NCBI RefSeq assembly: GCF_002368095.1
Contig: NZ_AP018227.1
Coordinates: forward strand, 5,844,123-5,908,122
DNA length: 64,000 bases
Reading direction: 5' to 3'
Source of the DNA: Calothrix parasitica NIES-267
GTDB lineage: Bacteria; Cyanobacteriota; Cyanobacteriia; Cyanobacteriales; Nostocaceae
The notes beneath the pieces were generated by a model, which worked only from the letters and a program-made list of their open reading frames with translations, had not been told where the DNA came from and ran no database searches. A program made the translations under genes and the position numbers. Below are positions 10,060-19,536 of this stretch, piece after piece (positions within the stretch are counted from its first letter, which is position 1; every line of letters starts with the position of its first letter).

Positions 10060-11616
10060 TCAAGATTCTTCTTCAGATGTAGTAAATAAGCTTGGATCTA
10101 AGTAATTTATCCGCGAGAGAGGGCTTAGGGCTGCGAGGACTTGAGCGCCGTAACTACGGTAAATTGCTCTACTATCAAGCAAAGCTACTACGCTACTCGA
10201 ATTCCTTGCTGGAGCTATAGCTCGCTGTAGCTCATTTAATGCTGTAGGCAATAAGTATAAGCGAAACCAATCTTGATGAGAATGCTTGTAATGAGCAACT
10301 CGACCAGCTACCAATGGGTCTTCCAAAGATGGTAGGGGTAAAGTAGAAATAATTAACATTTGCGGAGATGGTAGAACTCTTTGATTTTCCCGCCAAAATT
10401 CCCAACCGCAAACTAAAATACCATTTTCATCCAAACAAGTTTTATCTACCTGAACCCGCGAACCAAATTCAGAGGCCAAAATAGCCCCTAACTGAGATTT
10501 TAATGGCACATCTCCGACTAAAATCACGGTTAAACCCGGTGATGTAGCACTTAAACAAACCAAAGTACGGACTTGGTGAATAAACACCGGCTTGAATTCT
10601 GGAGTGTTAGGTAGAGGTAATTTATTCGGAATGTAAAGTTGAATCGCTTGAGTTTGATTATCCGAAGAGAATTTCAAACAAGTCAAATCATCCAATCCCA
10701 AACGTTGACGAAATAATGTAGCTTCAGTATCAGGTTCTAAAGCAGAACCAATCAACACAACGGGTTGTCGCTGCCAAATTGGTGAGAGAATTTTTGCAAG
10801 TCCAATCGGGGCGCAATGCAAAGCAAACAAGCCTTGACGACGACTAATAGTAGCCCAAAGCAAAGGGGGAGAAGTCGAAGATTTGTCAGGAGAAATTTCA
10901 TGTCTATTTTTGAATAATTGCCAAAACTTTTTCCAAGCATCGGGGAGACTATTTAAATCTAAGTTTGAAAAAGTCCGGCATAAAATTTCTTCTTCTGGTT
11001 CCGATATCAAGTAACATTCGTAGGGATTTGCAGGATGCTGAAAAATCTCATGGGTTAACTCCACTCGACAAGCGCGAATTTCCTCAGCTTCTTGAGGACA
11101 AGCCAACATTAACTGTTCCCAATCATGAGCTTCAATGCTGACAGTTAACTGTTCTCTTATCCAATCTTCTAAATCATCCACACCGTCAATAATTGTGGGA
11201 ATATTGGCAGGAAAATTATTGGTAGAACTCAATTGTGCTTGCAACCAAGCTTGGGGAGATAACATGAGAATACCTTTAAAATCAGCAGACGGGAAAGAAT
11301 CCCCTACTAATATTGGTTTATTGACTTTTAACCACTTTTGTAGTCTGGGAATCTCCACTTGTAACAAGCGTTGCTGTACTGGTTGAGTTGCGACGATAAT
11401 TACAGCCCCGTGCCACATCAAAGCCGAAGCCACAAAACTAGTACGATACTGTCCTTGATAACCACAAGCAGCCCCCACTTGAATCAAAGCGCTACGTCCT
11501 ACCCTCAAAGCGCGCGCTACCAGCCGTGCCATCGTCAAATGATGCGGCCAAGAAGGAAAACCTGCCTGCGACCGCAGAAAGTTGTGTAGTGATAAATGAA
11601 CTTCTGCTTCAATCAC
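10060..11616 (-). CDS. DinG-like superfamily 2 helicase homologue with degenerate motifs
   Basis: The 518-aa protein aligns by pattern with the XPD/DinG family: an N-terminal ATP-binding-like region, a middle segment, and a C-terminal helicase lobe ending in a motif-VI-like stretch (LQRAIAPARNSSSVVALLD, about 463-481). The Walker A position reads VGAACGYQGQYRTS (47-60) with no GKT or GKS. The DEAH position reads IDGVDDL (143-149). Both changes argue against ATP hydrolysis. The motif-VI arginine pattern QxxGRxxR is also altered. It may be a structural or DNA-binding relic of DinG. Reading-frame integrity over 518 codons argues against a simple pseudogene. Confidence 0.7.
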   Translation of the reverse strand: MIEAEVHLSLHNFLRSQAGFPSWPHHLTMARLVARALRVGRSALIQVGAACGYQGQYRTSFVASALMWHGAVIIVATQPVQQRLLQVEIPRLQKWLKVNKPILVGDSFPSADFKGILMLSPQAWLQAQLSSTNNFPANIPTIIDGVDDLEDWIREQLTVSIEAHDWEQLMLACPQEAEEIRACRVELTHEIFQHPANPYECYLISEPEEEILCRTFSNLDLNSLPDAWKKFWQLFKNRHEISPDKSSTSPPLLWATISRRQGLFALHCAPIGLAKILSPIWQRQPVVLIGSALEPDTEATLFRQRLGLDDLTCLKFSSDNQTQAIQLYIPNKLPLPNTPEFKPVFIHQVRTLVCLSATSPGLTVILVGDVPLKSQLGAILASEFGSRVQVDKTCLDENGILVCGWEFWRENQRVLPSPQMLIISTLPLPSLEDPLVAGRVAHYKHSHQDWFRLYLLPTALNELQRAIAPARNSSSVVALLDSRAIYRSYGAQVLAALSPLSRINYLDPSLFTTSEEES

Positions 11617-11916
11617 GCTCTAAATCCCATACATAGTGATTTTCTAGATTTATCTTTAAGCTGATACTTTAAAAATAGAGTTTTTGATAGTTGTTATCTC
11701 TATTTATACTATGTTGCCATTTTCCGTCTTGAGCAGTATTGAGTACTCAATTGTTACACTGACGATTAAACACTTTTTATTTTTTGTTAATTCAGGTGAA
11801 TGAAAGCTTACTTTTCAAATCAAGAATACAGCGAGAACCAAATCCAACATTCATCTAAATTGCGCCCCTACTAAAGAAAGCTAGTTAAGAACAAAGAAAT
11901 AAATTACCCCGCAATT
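11617..11916. other. Divergent intergenic region with a 14-bp palindrome
   Basis: Promoters for the two divergent genes must lie here. A perfect palindrome ATTGAGTACTCAAT occupies 11738-11751. AATAGAG and CTCTATT (around 11677-11706) can also pair. Confidence 0.45.
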
Positions 11917-12879
11917 ATGCCAACTTATAAAGAAATTAAGGGCGAAGCTTTCAGACATCCCCTAGACCGTCAAGCAGAAGAAACCCTAATAGCTTTACCA
12001 GGGTTTGATTTTATAGCTCGTAAATTTGTGGAACTTGCCTACGAACGTTCGCAGCTAGCTTATTTAATGGCTAACACCATTGAAGTTGGGCCGCGACAAT
12101 ATTCAACTATCTATCAGATATTTCGGGAATGCGTGCGAGATTTGGATATTTATCCAGAACCCAAACTGTTTGTTGAGCAAAACCCCGTTGCAAATAGTTA
12201 TGGTTTGGGACGGGAGCATCCTTATATTGTCATTAACACGGGGATATTAGATTTACTCAACGAAGCCGAAATCAGGTCTGTGTTAGCCCACGAGTTGGGA
12301 CATATTAAGTGTGGTCATACTATTTTAATTCAAATGGCGATGTGGGCGATGAATGCCGCTTCTATTGTCGGAGATTTAACTTTTGGTATTGGTAACATAG
12401 TTAGCAGCGGCTTGATTTTTGCTTTTTTTGAATGGCGACGTAAAGCTGAGTTAACAGCCGATAGAGCCGCATTATTGGTTACAGATGATTTAACTACGGT
12501 TATGTCTTCAATGATGAAAATATCCGGTGGCAGCAATAAGTACGTCAATGAATGTAGTTTACAAGAGTTTATTTCTCAGTCGGAAAATTATCAAGCACTT
12601 GATAAAGATGGGCTAAATCAAGTATACGAATTTTTAATGTATAAGGGTGCTGAAGGGGCAATACTCAGTCATCTCTTTGCAGTCGAACGAGTACCTTTGC
12701 TAAGGGAATGGGCTGTGTCTCAAGAATATGGCGAAATTAAAAAAGGAAATTATAGCAAAGAATCTCATAGGGGTGCGGTTGAAGTCAAGCCTGAAGTTAA
12801 TAAAAATAAAGAAGTTGATGAATTGCGCCGACAGATAGAAGAATTACAACAAGAAATTAATCAAATTAAGCGTGAATAG
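11917..12879 (+). CDS. M48 family zinc metallopeptidase
   Basis: This 320-aa protein carries the HELGH zinc motif (125-129) and the third ligand Glu in ELTADRAAL (E178), as expected for M48 (HtpX/Ste24-like) proteases. A hydrophobic stretch between the two motifs (about 140-175) is probably membrane-associated. There is no N-terminal signal peptide. The C-terminus (about 290-320) is a charged coiled coil (VDELRRQIEELQQEINQI). It presumably works at the membrane in protein quality control; the substrate is unknown. The next gene, convergent with this one, is also a protease. Confidence 0.88.
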   Translation: MPTYKEIKGEAFRHPLDRQAEETLIALPGFDFIARKFVELAYERSQLAYLMANTIEVGPRQYSTIYQIFRECVRDLDIYPEPKLFVEQNPVANSYGLGREHPYIVINTGILDLLNEAEIRSVLAHELGHIKCGHTILIQMAMWAMNAASIVGDLTFGIGNIVSSGLIFAFFEWRRKAELTADRAALLVTDDLTTVMSSMMKISGGSNKYVNECSLQEFISQSENYQALDKDGLNQVYEFLMYKGAEGAILSHLFAVERVPLLREWAVSQEYGEIKKGNYSKESHRGAVEVKPEVNKNKEVDELRRQIEELQQEINQIKRE

Positions 12880-12922
12880 TTAGTAAAATATTGTAGCTTT
12901 GTTTATCTACTGACGTAATGTA

Positions 12923-13193
12923 GAGACGTTATATAGCAATCCTAAATGATTTGTGAGAATTTTATATATCATCCGGCGAATATAATTCGCTACTACACAA
13001 GCAAAGTCCACCTCCGTGGACTTCTAAAAACAACCCGCGCAGGCGGGTTTTGCCTGTGTAGCCGCGTTAGCGAAGCGTCTCCCGGAGGGAGATATTATAA
13101 TCGCCAGGTATGAATAATATTTAACTTCAAATATCGAAATATAGCCTAAGTATTTTCTTACATTTCAATTAGGATTGCTATATATAACGTCTC
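12923..13193. mobile_element. MITE with approximately 37-bp terminal inverted repeats
   Basis: The left end (12923-12959, beginning GAGACGTTATATAGCAATCC) is repeated in inverted orientation at 13155-13193 with few differences. The interior has no coding capacity but contains two neat hairpins: AGTCCACC-TCC-GTGGACT near 13007-13024 and AACCCGC-GCAG-GCGGGTT near 13029-13050. It also carries a GCGAAGCGTCTCCCGGAG segment that recurs in other elements here. This is a non-autonomous, transposon-like element. Confidence 0.75.
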
Positions 13194-13293
13194 CTACGCT
13201 TCAAAGAAAACGAACCTGCCTAAATTAATCAAACAGAACACTATTGCTCGATTATGTAAATTCTAAAAAATTCGTTTTTTCTGTAACCCTTGG

Positions 13294-13315
13294 GAGACGT
13301 AAAATTTTACGTCTC
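13294..13315. repeat. Perfect 22-bp palindrome (GAGACGT family)
   Basis: GAGACGTAAAA is followed directly by its reverse complement. The same palindrome is at 17733-17754. Related ones with other cores are at 20801-20823 and 62396-62418. Its end sequence resembles the ends of the MITE at 12923. Confidence 0.8.
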
Positions 13316-13399
13316 TACAGACCATCATTTTCTCCAAATTACTTTTGCAAATTCTTAAATATAGTCTTTGTCGAAGCAATAGAATTAATTTTAATTTGA

Positions 13400-14350
13400 C
13401 TACCTTTTATCAAAGGGTAAGACATTTCCTTCAATCGCTTCACCCTCTCCATCGTCTGTAGAAACTGATTCTTCCGCAACTCTTTCCCTATCCGAGTTAT
13501 TTCTACTGGAATTTTCTTCATTTTCTTCACTTAAGTTTTCTAAATTTAAGATAATTTCTGTAGAAGCAGGTTTACGAACTAAAGGAAATATCATTTCTTC
13601 AAGTTCTAACTCCAAATCATCAGGCTCTCTGACACAATCAAATAATTTTTTTGCTTCTTCATAGTCAATCACAAAACTATGAGAAGGATAGTTATAAATC
13701 AAATTTTTGATAACTTCAATCCCTTCCGGTTTTAATCTCTGACCGTAGGCTAAAGCAATATTCATTAATCGATTCATTTCACCCAATCTTAAGGGGTCAA
13801 TTTGACTGGGAATCGGCGACAGTAAATTAACAGCCATAGAACTAGCAATGTCTGCTGCTGTCTTTGTAGTTATTAACGCTTGAGTCCCGGAAATTAAATT
13901 TAATAAATAACTTTCAAACATTTCAAAAGCTTGCGAGCCAATTACAGACATAGCCTGCTGAATATCTAATACAGACTCGCTTCTAAAATCATCATCCTTC
14001 GTGACTTGGACATCAAGAGGTCCTAATTCACCAAAATCAGAAATAACAATTTCATCGGCTCCTAATGCCAATAAAGTTCCGGCACTTTTACAATAACCAA
14101 ATACAAATAAACTGAATTTATTATATTTTCTTTTGATATAGCGAGCAATTCTAAAAGCTGCATCTGGGTCACCACCATAAGTAGTCATAATTAAGACTAC
14201 ATTTTCTCTTTTTGGTGCAGTTTCTTTAATTTGATTAATTAATTTATCAGCGTTTAAATCTGTAATTTCAGCGCTATATAAAAAAATATCAGCATCGAGT
14301 TCTTCCGCAACAAACTCAACGCATCTAATTAATTGCTTTTTGTTTTCCAT
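13400..14350 (-). CDS. Clp-fold serine protease of the SDH/SppA-like type
   Basis: The 316-aa protein has the ClpP/crotonase-like core found in serine dehydrogenase proteinase (SDH) family members: TTYGGDPDAAFRIARYI (56-72), then the nucleophile segment FGYCKSAGTLLALGADEI with Ser89, then GELGPLDVQ. There is no signal peptide or membrane segment, so it should be cytoplasmic, unlike SppA. The last 60 residues are acidic and low-complexity. The ATG at 14350 is the first residue of a well-formed N-terminus. The substrate is unknown. It converges on an M48 peptidase gene across the MITE region. Confidence 0.82.
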   Translation of the reverse strand: MENKKQLIRCVEFVAEELDADIFLYSAEITDLNADKLINQIKETAPKRENVVLIMTTYGGDPDAAFRIARYIKRKYNKFSLFVFGYCKSAGTLLALGADEIVISDFGELGPLDVQVTKDDDFRSESVLDIQQAMSVIGSQAFEMFESYLLNLISGTQALITTKTAADIASSMAVNLLSPIPSQIDPLRLGEMNRLMNIALAYGQRLKPEGIEVIKNLIYNYPSHSFVIDYEEAKKLFDCVREPDDLELELEEMIFPLVRKPASTEIILNLENLSEENEENSSRNNSDRERVAEESVSTDDGEGEAIEGNVLPFDKR

Positions 14351-14672
14351 AAAATAACTTATATTTGTAACTTAGATTGCACATTTTATATGCGTAATTT
14401 ATCGAATTATTGCTTAATTATTTCTGATTTTAAAGATATAAAAAATACAATATTTATTACGTATTTCCGATTTTAGATAATGTCCTATGTCTCGCAAACA
14501 GGTTAAGACGCACCGAACGGTAACAAATTCTATATTTTTAACTCTTCTCCAAAATCTAGCCCCAAGAGTATTTCATAAAAGGTTTTATATTTGCTATGAA
14601 TTCAGCAAATGAATGTACAATGCGGGCAGAGAATTATAATAAAACCTTGCTTAGCGAGTTAGTTCGTAAACC
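14351..14672. other. Divergent intergenic region
   Basis: The 322 AT-rich bp between the protease gene and lysS must hold both promoters. I see no other structure. Confidence 0.45.
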
Positions 14673-16199
14673 ATGTCGGAAGAAGATATCCGTGCCACGA
14701 GGCTAGAAAAAGTAGAACAGCTGAGACAGCAAGGGATGAATCCCTACGCTTATAGTTGGGAAGTAACCCATAGCGCTGCTGATTTACAAGAAAAATTTGC
14801 CGATATCGCTAACGGTGAAGAAGTTGATTTTGAAGTGTCAATAGCTGGAAGAGTTATGACCCGTCGCGTGATGGGTAAGTTAGCGTTTTTCACTTTACAG
14901 GATGAAACTGGCACTATTCAGCTTTATTTAGAGAAGAAGCGTATTTCTGAAAGTATGGCGGATATCGATGAGTCGGCTTTCAAAAATCTCAAGCAGCTTA
15001 CAGATATGGGCGATATTCTGGGAGCTAAAGGAACTATTAAACGGACTGAAAAAGGCGAATTATCGGTTTATGTGAAACAATATACCGTCTTGACTAAATC
15101 CCTGTTGCCTTTACCCGACAAATGGCACGGGTTAACTGATATTACTAAACGATATCGTCAGCGTTATGTTGATTTGATGGTTAACCCCGAAGTGCGACAA
15201 ACTTTTCGTCGTCGCGCTTTAATTACTGCTGGGATTCGTCGCTACTTGGACGAGCGAGGATTTATTGAAATTGAAACTCCAGTAATGCAAGGTGAAGCTG
15301 GTGGTGCGGATGCACGTCCGTTTATTACGTATCACAATACGCTGGAAATGCAGCTGTATTTACGCATTGCTACCGAACTTCATTTGAAGCGGTTGATTGT
15401 CGGTGGATTTGAGAAAGTTTTTGAATTAGGGCGAATTTTCCGTAATGAAGGTATTTCGACCCGTCACAATCCGGAATTTACCACCATTGAACTTTATCAA
15501 GCTTACGCTGATTACAACGATATGATGGATTTGACGGAAGGTATTATTACTACCGTCAGTCAAGAAGTTATCGGTACCCTCAAAATCAATTACCAAGGAA
15601 CTGAAGTTGATTTGACTCCTCCTTGGCGACGGGTAACAATGCATGAGTTGGTAAAAGAATATTCAGGTCTGGATTTTAATTCTTTTCAAAGTTTTGAACA
15701 AGCGAAAGCTGACTGTAAAAATGCTGGGATTGAAGGTATAGATGATTGCCCAAATATGGGTAAACTTCTTAATCAAGCCTTTGAACAAAAAGTTGAAGAA
15801 AATTTGATTCAACCTACATTTGTCACTGATTTCCCCGTTGAAATTTCACCTTTAGCAAAGCCCCATCGTTCTAAACCCGGTTTAGTAGAAAGATTTGAAT
15901 TGTATATGGTAGGAAGAGAAACTGCTAATAGTTTTTCCGAGCTTACCGACCCCATCGACCAGCGTCAGCGTTTAGAAGAACAAGCTGCAAGGAAAGCTGC
16001 TGGGGATTTAGAAGCTCAAGGTGTAGACGAAGATTTCCTCACGGCTCTAGAATACGGAATGCCTCCTACGGGTGGATTGGGTATTGGTATTGATAGATTG
16101 GTCATGCTGTTGACTGATGCAGCAAGTATTAGGGATGTTATCGCTTTCCCCCTACTCAAACCCGAAAATACTACTGAAAAATCCGAGGAGCAATCTTAA
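14673..16199 (+). CDS. lysS: Lysyl-tRNA synthetase, class II
   Basis: The 508-aa enzyme charges tRNA-Lys with lysine using ATP. The N-terminal OB-fold anticodon-binding domain (about 55-150) is followed by the class II catalytic domain. Motif 2 is [14 protein letters not shown] (from R257) and motif 3 is [13 protein letters not shown] (467-479). Length and motif order are normal for bacterial LysS. The ATG at 14673 gives [18 protein letters not shown], the usual kind of N-terminus. A hairpin terminator follows the gene. Confidence 0.97.
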   Translation: MSEEDIRATRLEKVEQLRQQGMNPYAYSWEVTHSAADLQEKFADIANGEEVDFEVSIAGRVMTRRVMGKLAFFTLQDETGTIQLYLEKKRISESMADIDESAFKNLKQLTDMGDILGAKGTIKRTEKGELSVYVKQYTVLTKSLLPLPDKWHGLTDITKRYRQRYVDLMVNPEVRQTFRRRALITAGIRRYLDERGFIEIETPVMQGEAGGADARPFITYHNTLEMQLYLRIATELHLKRLIVGGFEKVFELGRIFRNEGISTRHNPEFTTIELYQAYADYNDMMDLTEGIITTVSQEVIGTLKINYQGTEVDLTPPWRRVTMHELVKEYSGLDFNSFQSFEQAKADCKNAGIEGIDDCPNMGKLLNQAFEQKVEENLIQPTFVTDFPVEISPLAKPHRSKPGLVERFELYMVGRETANSFSELTDPIDQRQRLEEQAARKAAGDLEAQGVDEDFLTALEYGMPPTGGLGIGIDRLVMLLTDAASIRDVIAFPLLKPENTTEKSEEQS

Positions 16200-16214
16200 C
16201 TATTAAAATTTATA

Positions 16215-16247
16215 GTGCGTTATGCTGTTGCCTAGCGCACCCTTTTT
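16215..16247 (+). terminator. Intrinsic terminator of lysS
   Basis: GTGCGTTA (16215-16222) pairs with TAGCGCAC (16233-16240, one G-T pair), followed by CC and T5. Confidence 0.75.
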
Positions 16248-16324
16248 CATTTATATATAATCTATGTAATCCAAGAAAAAAATCAATCTAACACTTAATT
16301 TTAGGATACGAGGGATATCATTTT

Positions 16325-17020
16325 TTGCAAGCCAAAGATATCAAAAATAGGTTAAAATATCTTAGAAGGGAAGCATCTATAGTAGACCCAAGTTTAGCAA
16401 ATAGATTAGATGAGATAAACCGTTGGGTAAAAGATTTAAAACCCGGTTCATTAACCGCAAAGAAATTTGTTATTTTATTTTTAGAACAATTAATTAAAGA
16501 TGCTGAAGTTTGGCTCAGGCTCAAAACTTTACCATCATATGAGGAACAGCAAACAGCTTTAAATGCTCTTAAACCGAGTTTAAAATTTTGGTACAGCTAT
16601 TTATTCCCCAAATGGCTTAGCGAAAACGACTCCAAATTTTATATTTGGAGGCAAAAACTTATGTCTGGCGAATTTTCCGGGGAAGATTCCGAATTAATCG
16701 CATTGGTTGTAGATAGTATTCAACGTCGTGGAGGTACCGTTGTTAAAAGATATATTGCCGACTTCTCGATGGCTACCGATATTATTGTAAGTAGTAGCTA
16801 CAATACATCTCTTTGCGTCCAACTTACTAGCTTAAGTGAAGATTTCTTTCAAGATAAATTAAACAATTGGGAATCCACATTACGTTTTTGGAAGATAGAT
16901 AAAGGATTACTATTAAGCTACAATCCCGGTGTAACCGATTTTGTAGACAGAATAGTGAATGTAACCTTGTATAACAGCAATAATCTTGAAACAGGTATTT
17001 ATTTAACATTTAGTTTTTAG
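16325..17020 (+). CDS. Hypothetical protein
   Basis: The 231-aa soluble protein has no domain I recognise. The N-terminal half is helical and basic. The C-terminal half (about 140-231) alternates short strands with conserved-looking polar residues (RRGGTVVKRYIADF, then KGLLLSYNPG), which would fit a small alpha/beta fold. The only sensible start is the TTG at 16325, 9-12 nt after GAGG; there is no upstream ATG before the in-frame stop at 16295. The next gene begins 60 bp downstream on the same strand, so the two may be an operon. Confidence 0.65.
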   Translation: MQAKDIKNRLKYLRREASIVDPSLANRLDEINRWVKDLKPGSLTAKKFVILFLEQLIKDAEVWLRLKTLPSYEEQQTALNALKPSLKFWYSYLFPKWLSENDSKFYIWRQKLMSGEFSGEDSELIALVVDSIQRRGGTVVKRYIADFSMATDIIVSSSYNTSLCVQLTSLSEDFFQDKLNNWESTLRFWKIDKGLLLSYNPGVTDFVDRIVNVTLYNSNNLETGIYLTFSF

Positions 17021-17079
17021 TTATTACTTTTAGCTTTTAGTTAGAACATAAGCAATATCTCTTAATAATTTGGGTCATA

Positions 17080-17553
17080 ATGGTAAAAGATATGTCAATC
17101 GACTGTCAAAAGAGATTAGATAAATTTATAGAATCAGTAGAAGCGGCTCAAAAATTACAAAACGACATAGTAAGATACGGACTCGAAGCAGCGTATAAGT
17201 ATGCTGAAGATGTAGACGGGGATTGGTTAGAAAAGTGGGATGAAGATGAAACTCCACAAACCAATTTTGTAGAATCGGTTACTACATTTTTAGAAAGCGA
17301 TGATTGGGTTGCTGTAAGTGTAAGAAAGCAATTACAAGGTAAATCGCTCTGTGAAATTGCAACTCAGTTAGAAGATTGTCTGAGACTTTCTGAATCAGAA
17401 AATAGAGTATTTGCTATCAAAACCGTTTTAGTAGAAAGCACTAATTATGGAAAGATAAATCGTACTTTTAGCGATGAGAGCGATACCGTTGATTTATTGG
17501 ATTTAGCAGAACAGTTGGTTAAAAGATTGGAAAGAATTTTTGAGAAAAAGTAA
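17080..17553 (+). CDS. Hypothetical acidic helical protein
   Basis: The 157-aa protein is acidic and predicted helical (QKRLDKFIESVEAAQKLQ at the N-terminus, LAEQLVKRLERIFEKK at the C-terminus). There is no signal, membrane segment or known motif. Start may be 17080 or the ATG four codons later. It lies 60 bp after another unknown gene on the same strand, suggesting a functional pair. Some family resemblance to immunity-like or partner proteins is only a guess. Confidence 0.65.
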   Translation: MVKDMSIDCQKRLDKFIESVEAAQKLQNDIVRYGLEAAYKYAEDVDGDWLEKWDEDETPQTNFVESVTTFLESDDWVAVSVRKQLQGKSLCEIATQLEDCLRLSESENRVFAIKTVLVESTNYGKINRTFSDESDTVDLLDLAEQLVKRLERIFEKK

Positions 17554-17559
17554 GTGATG

Positions 17560-17592
17560 AAGGTAGTAGGTAGTGGGTAGTAGGTAACAGTT
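17560..17592. repeat. Short GTAGGTA-type tandem repeat
   Basis: Imperfect 7-bp units (GTAGTAGGTAGTGGGTAGTAGG) begin a few bases after the preceding stop codon. Confidence 0.6.
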
Positions 17593-17732
17593 TCTCAAGA
17601 AGCTCAAATAAACCCGGTTTCTTCGTGATTTCGTAACAACAATAGTATGCTTTCACGAATGGAAACCGGGTTCATAATACTGCTGCGAAGTTTGGGGAAT
17701 AAGTTATTTATTTGCTGGTATTCAAAGCTGTA

Positions 17733-17754
17733 GAGACGTAAAATTTTACGTCTC
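17733..17754. repeat. Perfect 22-bp palindrome (GAGACGT family)
   Basis: This is identical to the palindrome at 13294-13315. It sits just past the stop of the following minus-strand gene. Confidence 0.8.
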
Positions 17755-17784
17755 CACAATTAATTTTTTAGAATAAATTCTGAC

Positions 17785-18375
17785 TTAATTTGCAACTTCG
17801 GCCATTTCAACTACGCGACCGTCGTAGTCCTTGACTAAGAAATTTAATGGTTTGCGATTGCGAATTTTAAATTTTAAACCTCGTGTTTCAACACGTAACA
17901 AAACCATTTCCAGACAGTCACGGTCAAAGCATACGTGACGCTGTTGATTTTTATTTCCTAAACTCGCTCCAGTAATTACGTGTAGTTGAGTATTTTTCTT
18001 GAGCTGGTACCAAAGTCCTTCTGTAGCATTAGACATTCTGCTTGGATAGGTAGGACTGCTCCCTAAATACATTGGGTCAATACCCGTTGCACCAATTGTT
18101 TGTTCGTAATTGTAATAATAGTGCAAAGGTACTTCCGCTGCGGGTAAATCTAATAGCCCTTCATACAAATCTCTGGCAACTTCTAAATCCGAAACCATAA
18201 TAGTATGGACTTTCGGAGCGCTAGAGAGGAACATCCACATTGCACCAGCATAAGCTGCTAGTAGCATTACCATTATTCCCTGGGTGGAGAACAAACTGTC
18301 CAGCGGCAAAAAAGAGCCTAAAGTATTGGGAGTAAATAAATACGGGATTGCGTCAACTGGTATAACCATGAACAA
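17785..18375 (-). CDS. Glyoxalase/VOC-superfamily-like protein with N-terminal membrane segment
   Basis: The 196-aa protein has a hydrophobic segment at about 34-50. A VOC-like beta-alpha-beta core follows, starting KVHTIMVSDLEVARDLYEGLLDLP (in parts) and ending NFLVKDYDGRVVEMAEV. That ending matches the last strand of glyoxalase/bleomycin-resistance folds with its metal-binding Glu. VOC proteins are metal enzymes of diverse function; the substrate here cannot be told. The membrane segment is unusual for the fold but seems common in cyanobacterial homologues. Confidence 0.75.
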   Translation of the reverse strand: MFMVIPVDAIPYLFTPNTLGSFLPLDSLFSTQGIMVMLLAAYAGAMWMFLSSAPKVHTIMVSDLEVARDLYEGLLDLPAAEVPLHYYYNYEQTIGATGIDPMYLGSSPTYPSRMSNATEGLWYQLKKNTQLHVITGASLGNKNQQRHVCFDRDCLEMVLLRVETRGLKFKIRNRKPLNFLVKDYDGRVVEMAEVAN

Positions 18376-18810
18376 ATCAATAAGTATTAATCAATTTTGG
18401 ATTTTAACAACGAATGCTTTTGTTTTGGATGATCTTAGTTTTCAGCCGAGAATAGACTTTTATTCTAAAATCTATGATTTAATCCGAAACAGTTAAATAA
18501 AACTTAATTGAACATAAGTTGAGTCAGGTGAGAGGTCATGACTAGTGGTGACTTAAAGAGTAATAACTGAAAACTGTAAAAATTCAAAAGAAATACAAAA
18601 TATATTTTTCATACTCCTAACTCTTAACTTTTAACCCCTACTCCCCACCATTACTCAGCAATTTTAGGTTAGTCAAGTAGTACTACTTATACTTTACAAA
18701 AACTTTCAATCAGAATGTTTGTGCTAAATTCACCAACACCAAGATATTATGCGTTTAACGAAAAATATACATTTATGAAATAATTCTAGCAACATAGACC
18801 AAAAAAGATT
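18376..18810. other. Divergent intergenic region
   Basis: 435 bp, AT-rich, with a short pyrimidine-rich heptamer-like stretch (about 18613-18655). No gene or hairpin can be supported. Confidence 0.45.
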
Positions 18811-19449
18811 GTGCAAATTCCTCATTTCCCCGAATCCAACCATCCTTTAGTTAAATCACTGTTCCATAAGAGCGACCAAGAACTCATAAATTTATTTGGA
18901 CAGCACCCAGATGCTGGGAGGTACTTTACGGCAATTTTTTGCCGATACAGTCCCATAGTTTATACCTTGATTATGCATTCAGCCCGTTCTCCAGTACAAG
19001 CAGATTATTTATTTGCTATGACTTGGAAGCATATTTATTATCAAGTAGGTGGAGTGAATTTAGAAAGCTCTGACAACAATGCTCCTGCTATAACTTTACA
19101 AAACTGGCTGATTAACATGACAGCCTACTGCATAAATGAAACAGAGCTACCACCTACAGAAAGCATTCATTATTCCCTTAAAAACACTTCTCCGCCGTTA
19201 TGGTGCTATGTGGAACAGTCATTAGACCAATTACCACCAATGTTAAGGTTAATGGTCTTAATGGCTCAAACTTTCCACTGGAGTGAAACCAGAATTGCTG
19301 CTTATTTACAAGCTGAGGGAGAAGGCATTTCTCCAAACGAAGTAGCAAATTTTCTCCAACAAGGTTATCGTATGCTTGAAGAAAAATTACCAGCGGATAT
19401 CCGTGCCATATATTTGGGTGAGAATTTCTTTCAGCCAGTGTCTGCGTGA
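18811..19449 (+). CDS. Sigma-70/ECF-like protein
   Basis: The 212-aa protein resembles an extracytoplasmic-type sigma factor. A region-2-like helical segment (AGRYFTAIFCRYSPIVYTL, about 31-49, and following) contains Tyr/Trp residues where DNA melting residues lie. A region-4-like segment (LDQLPPMLRLMVLMAQTFHWSETRIAAYL, in parts) has the helix-turn-helix spacing. The GTG at 18811 is the only reasonable start. Cyanobacterial proteins of this type are annotated as sigma-70 family, but promoter recognition has not been shown as far as I know. Confidence 0.65.
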   Translation: MQIPHFPESNHPLVKSLFHKSDQELINLFGQHPDAGRYFTAIFCRYSPIVYTLIMHSARSPVQADYLFAMTWKHIYYQVGGVNLESSDNNAPAITLQNWLINMTAYCINETELPPTESIHYSLKNTSPPLWCYVEQSLDQLPPMLRLMVLMAQTFHWSETRIAAYLQAEGEGISPNEVANFLQQGYRMLEEKLPADIRAIYLGENFFQPVSA

Positions 19450-19536
19450 TAATACCAGTTTTGTTGTTTTATGCTGGCAATTATTTTCTTTTTTGTAAAT
19501 CCTTTTACTTAGAACGTATTTTTAGGGCAAATTTAT

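Noticed and set aside
11740-11756. Possible NtcA box near the M48 gene
   Set aside because: The GTA and TAC half-sites are separated by 9 bases rather than 8.
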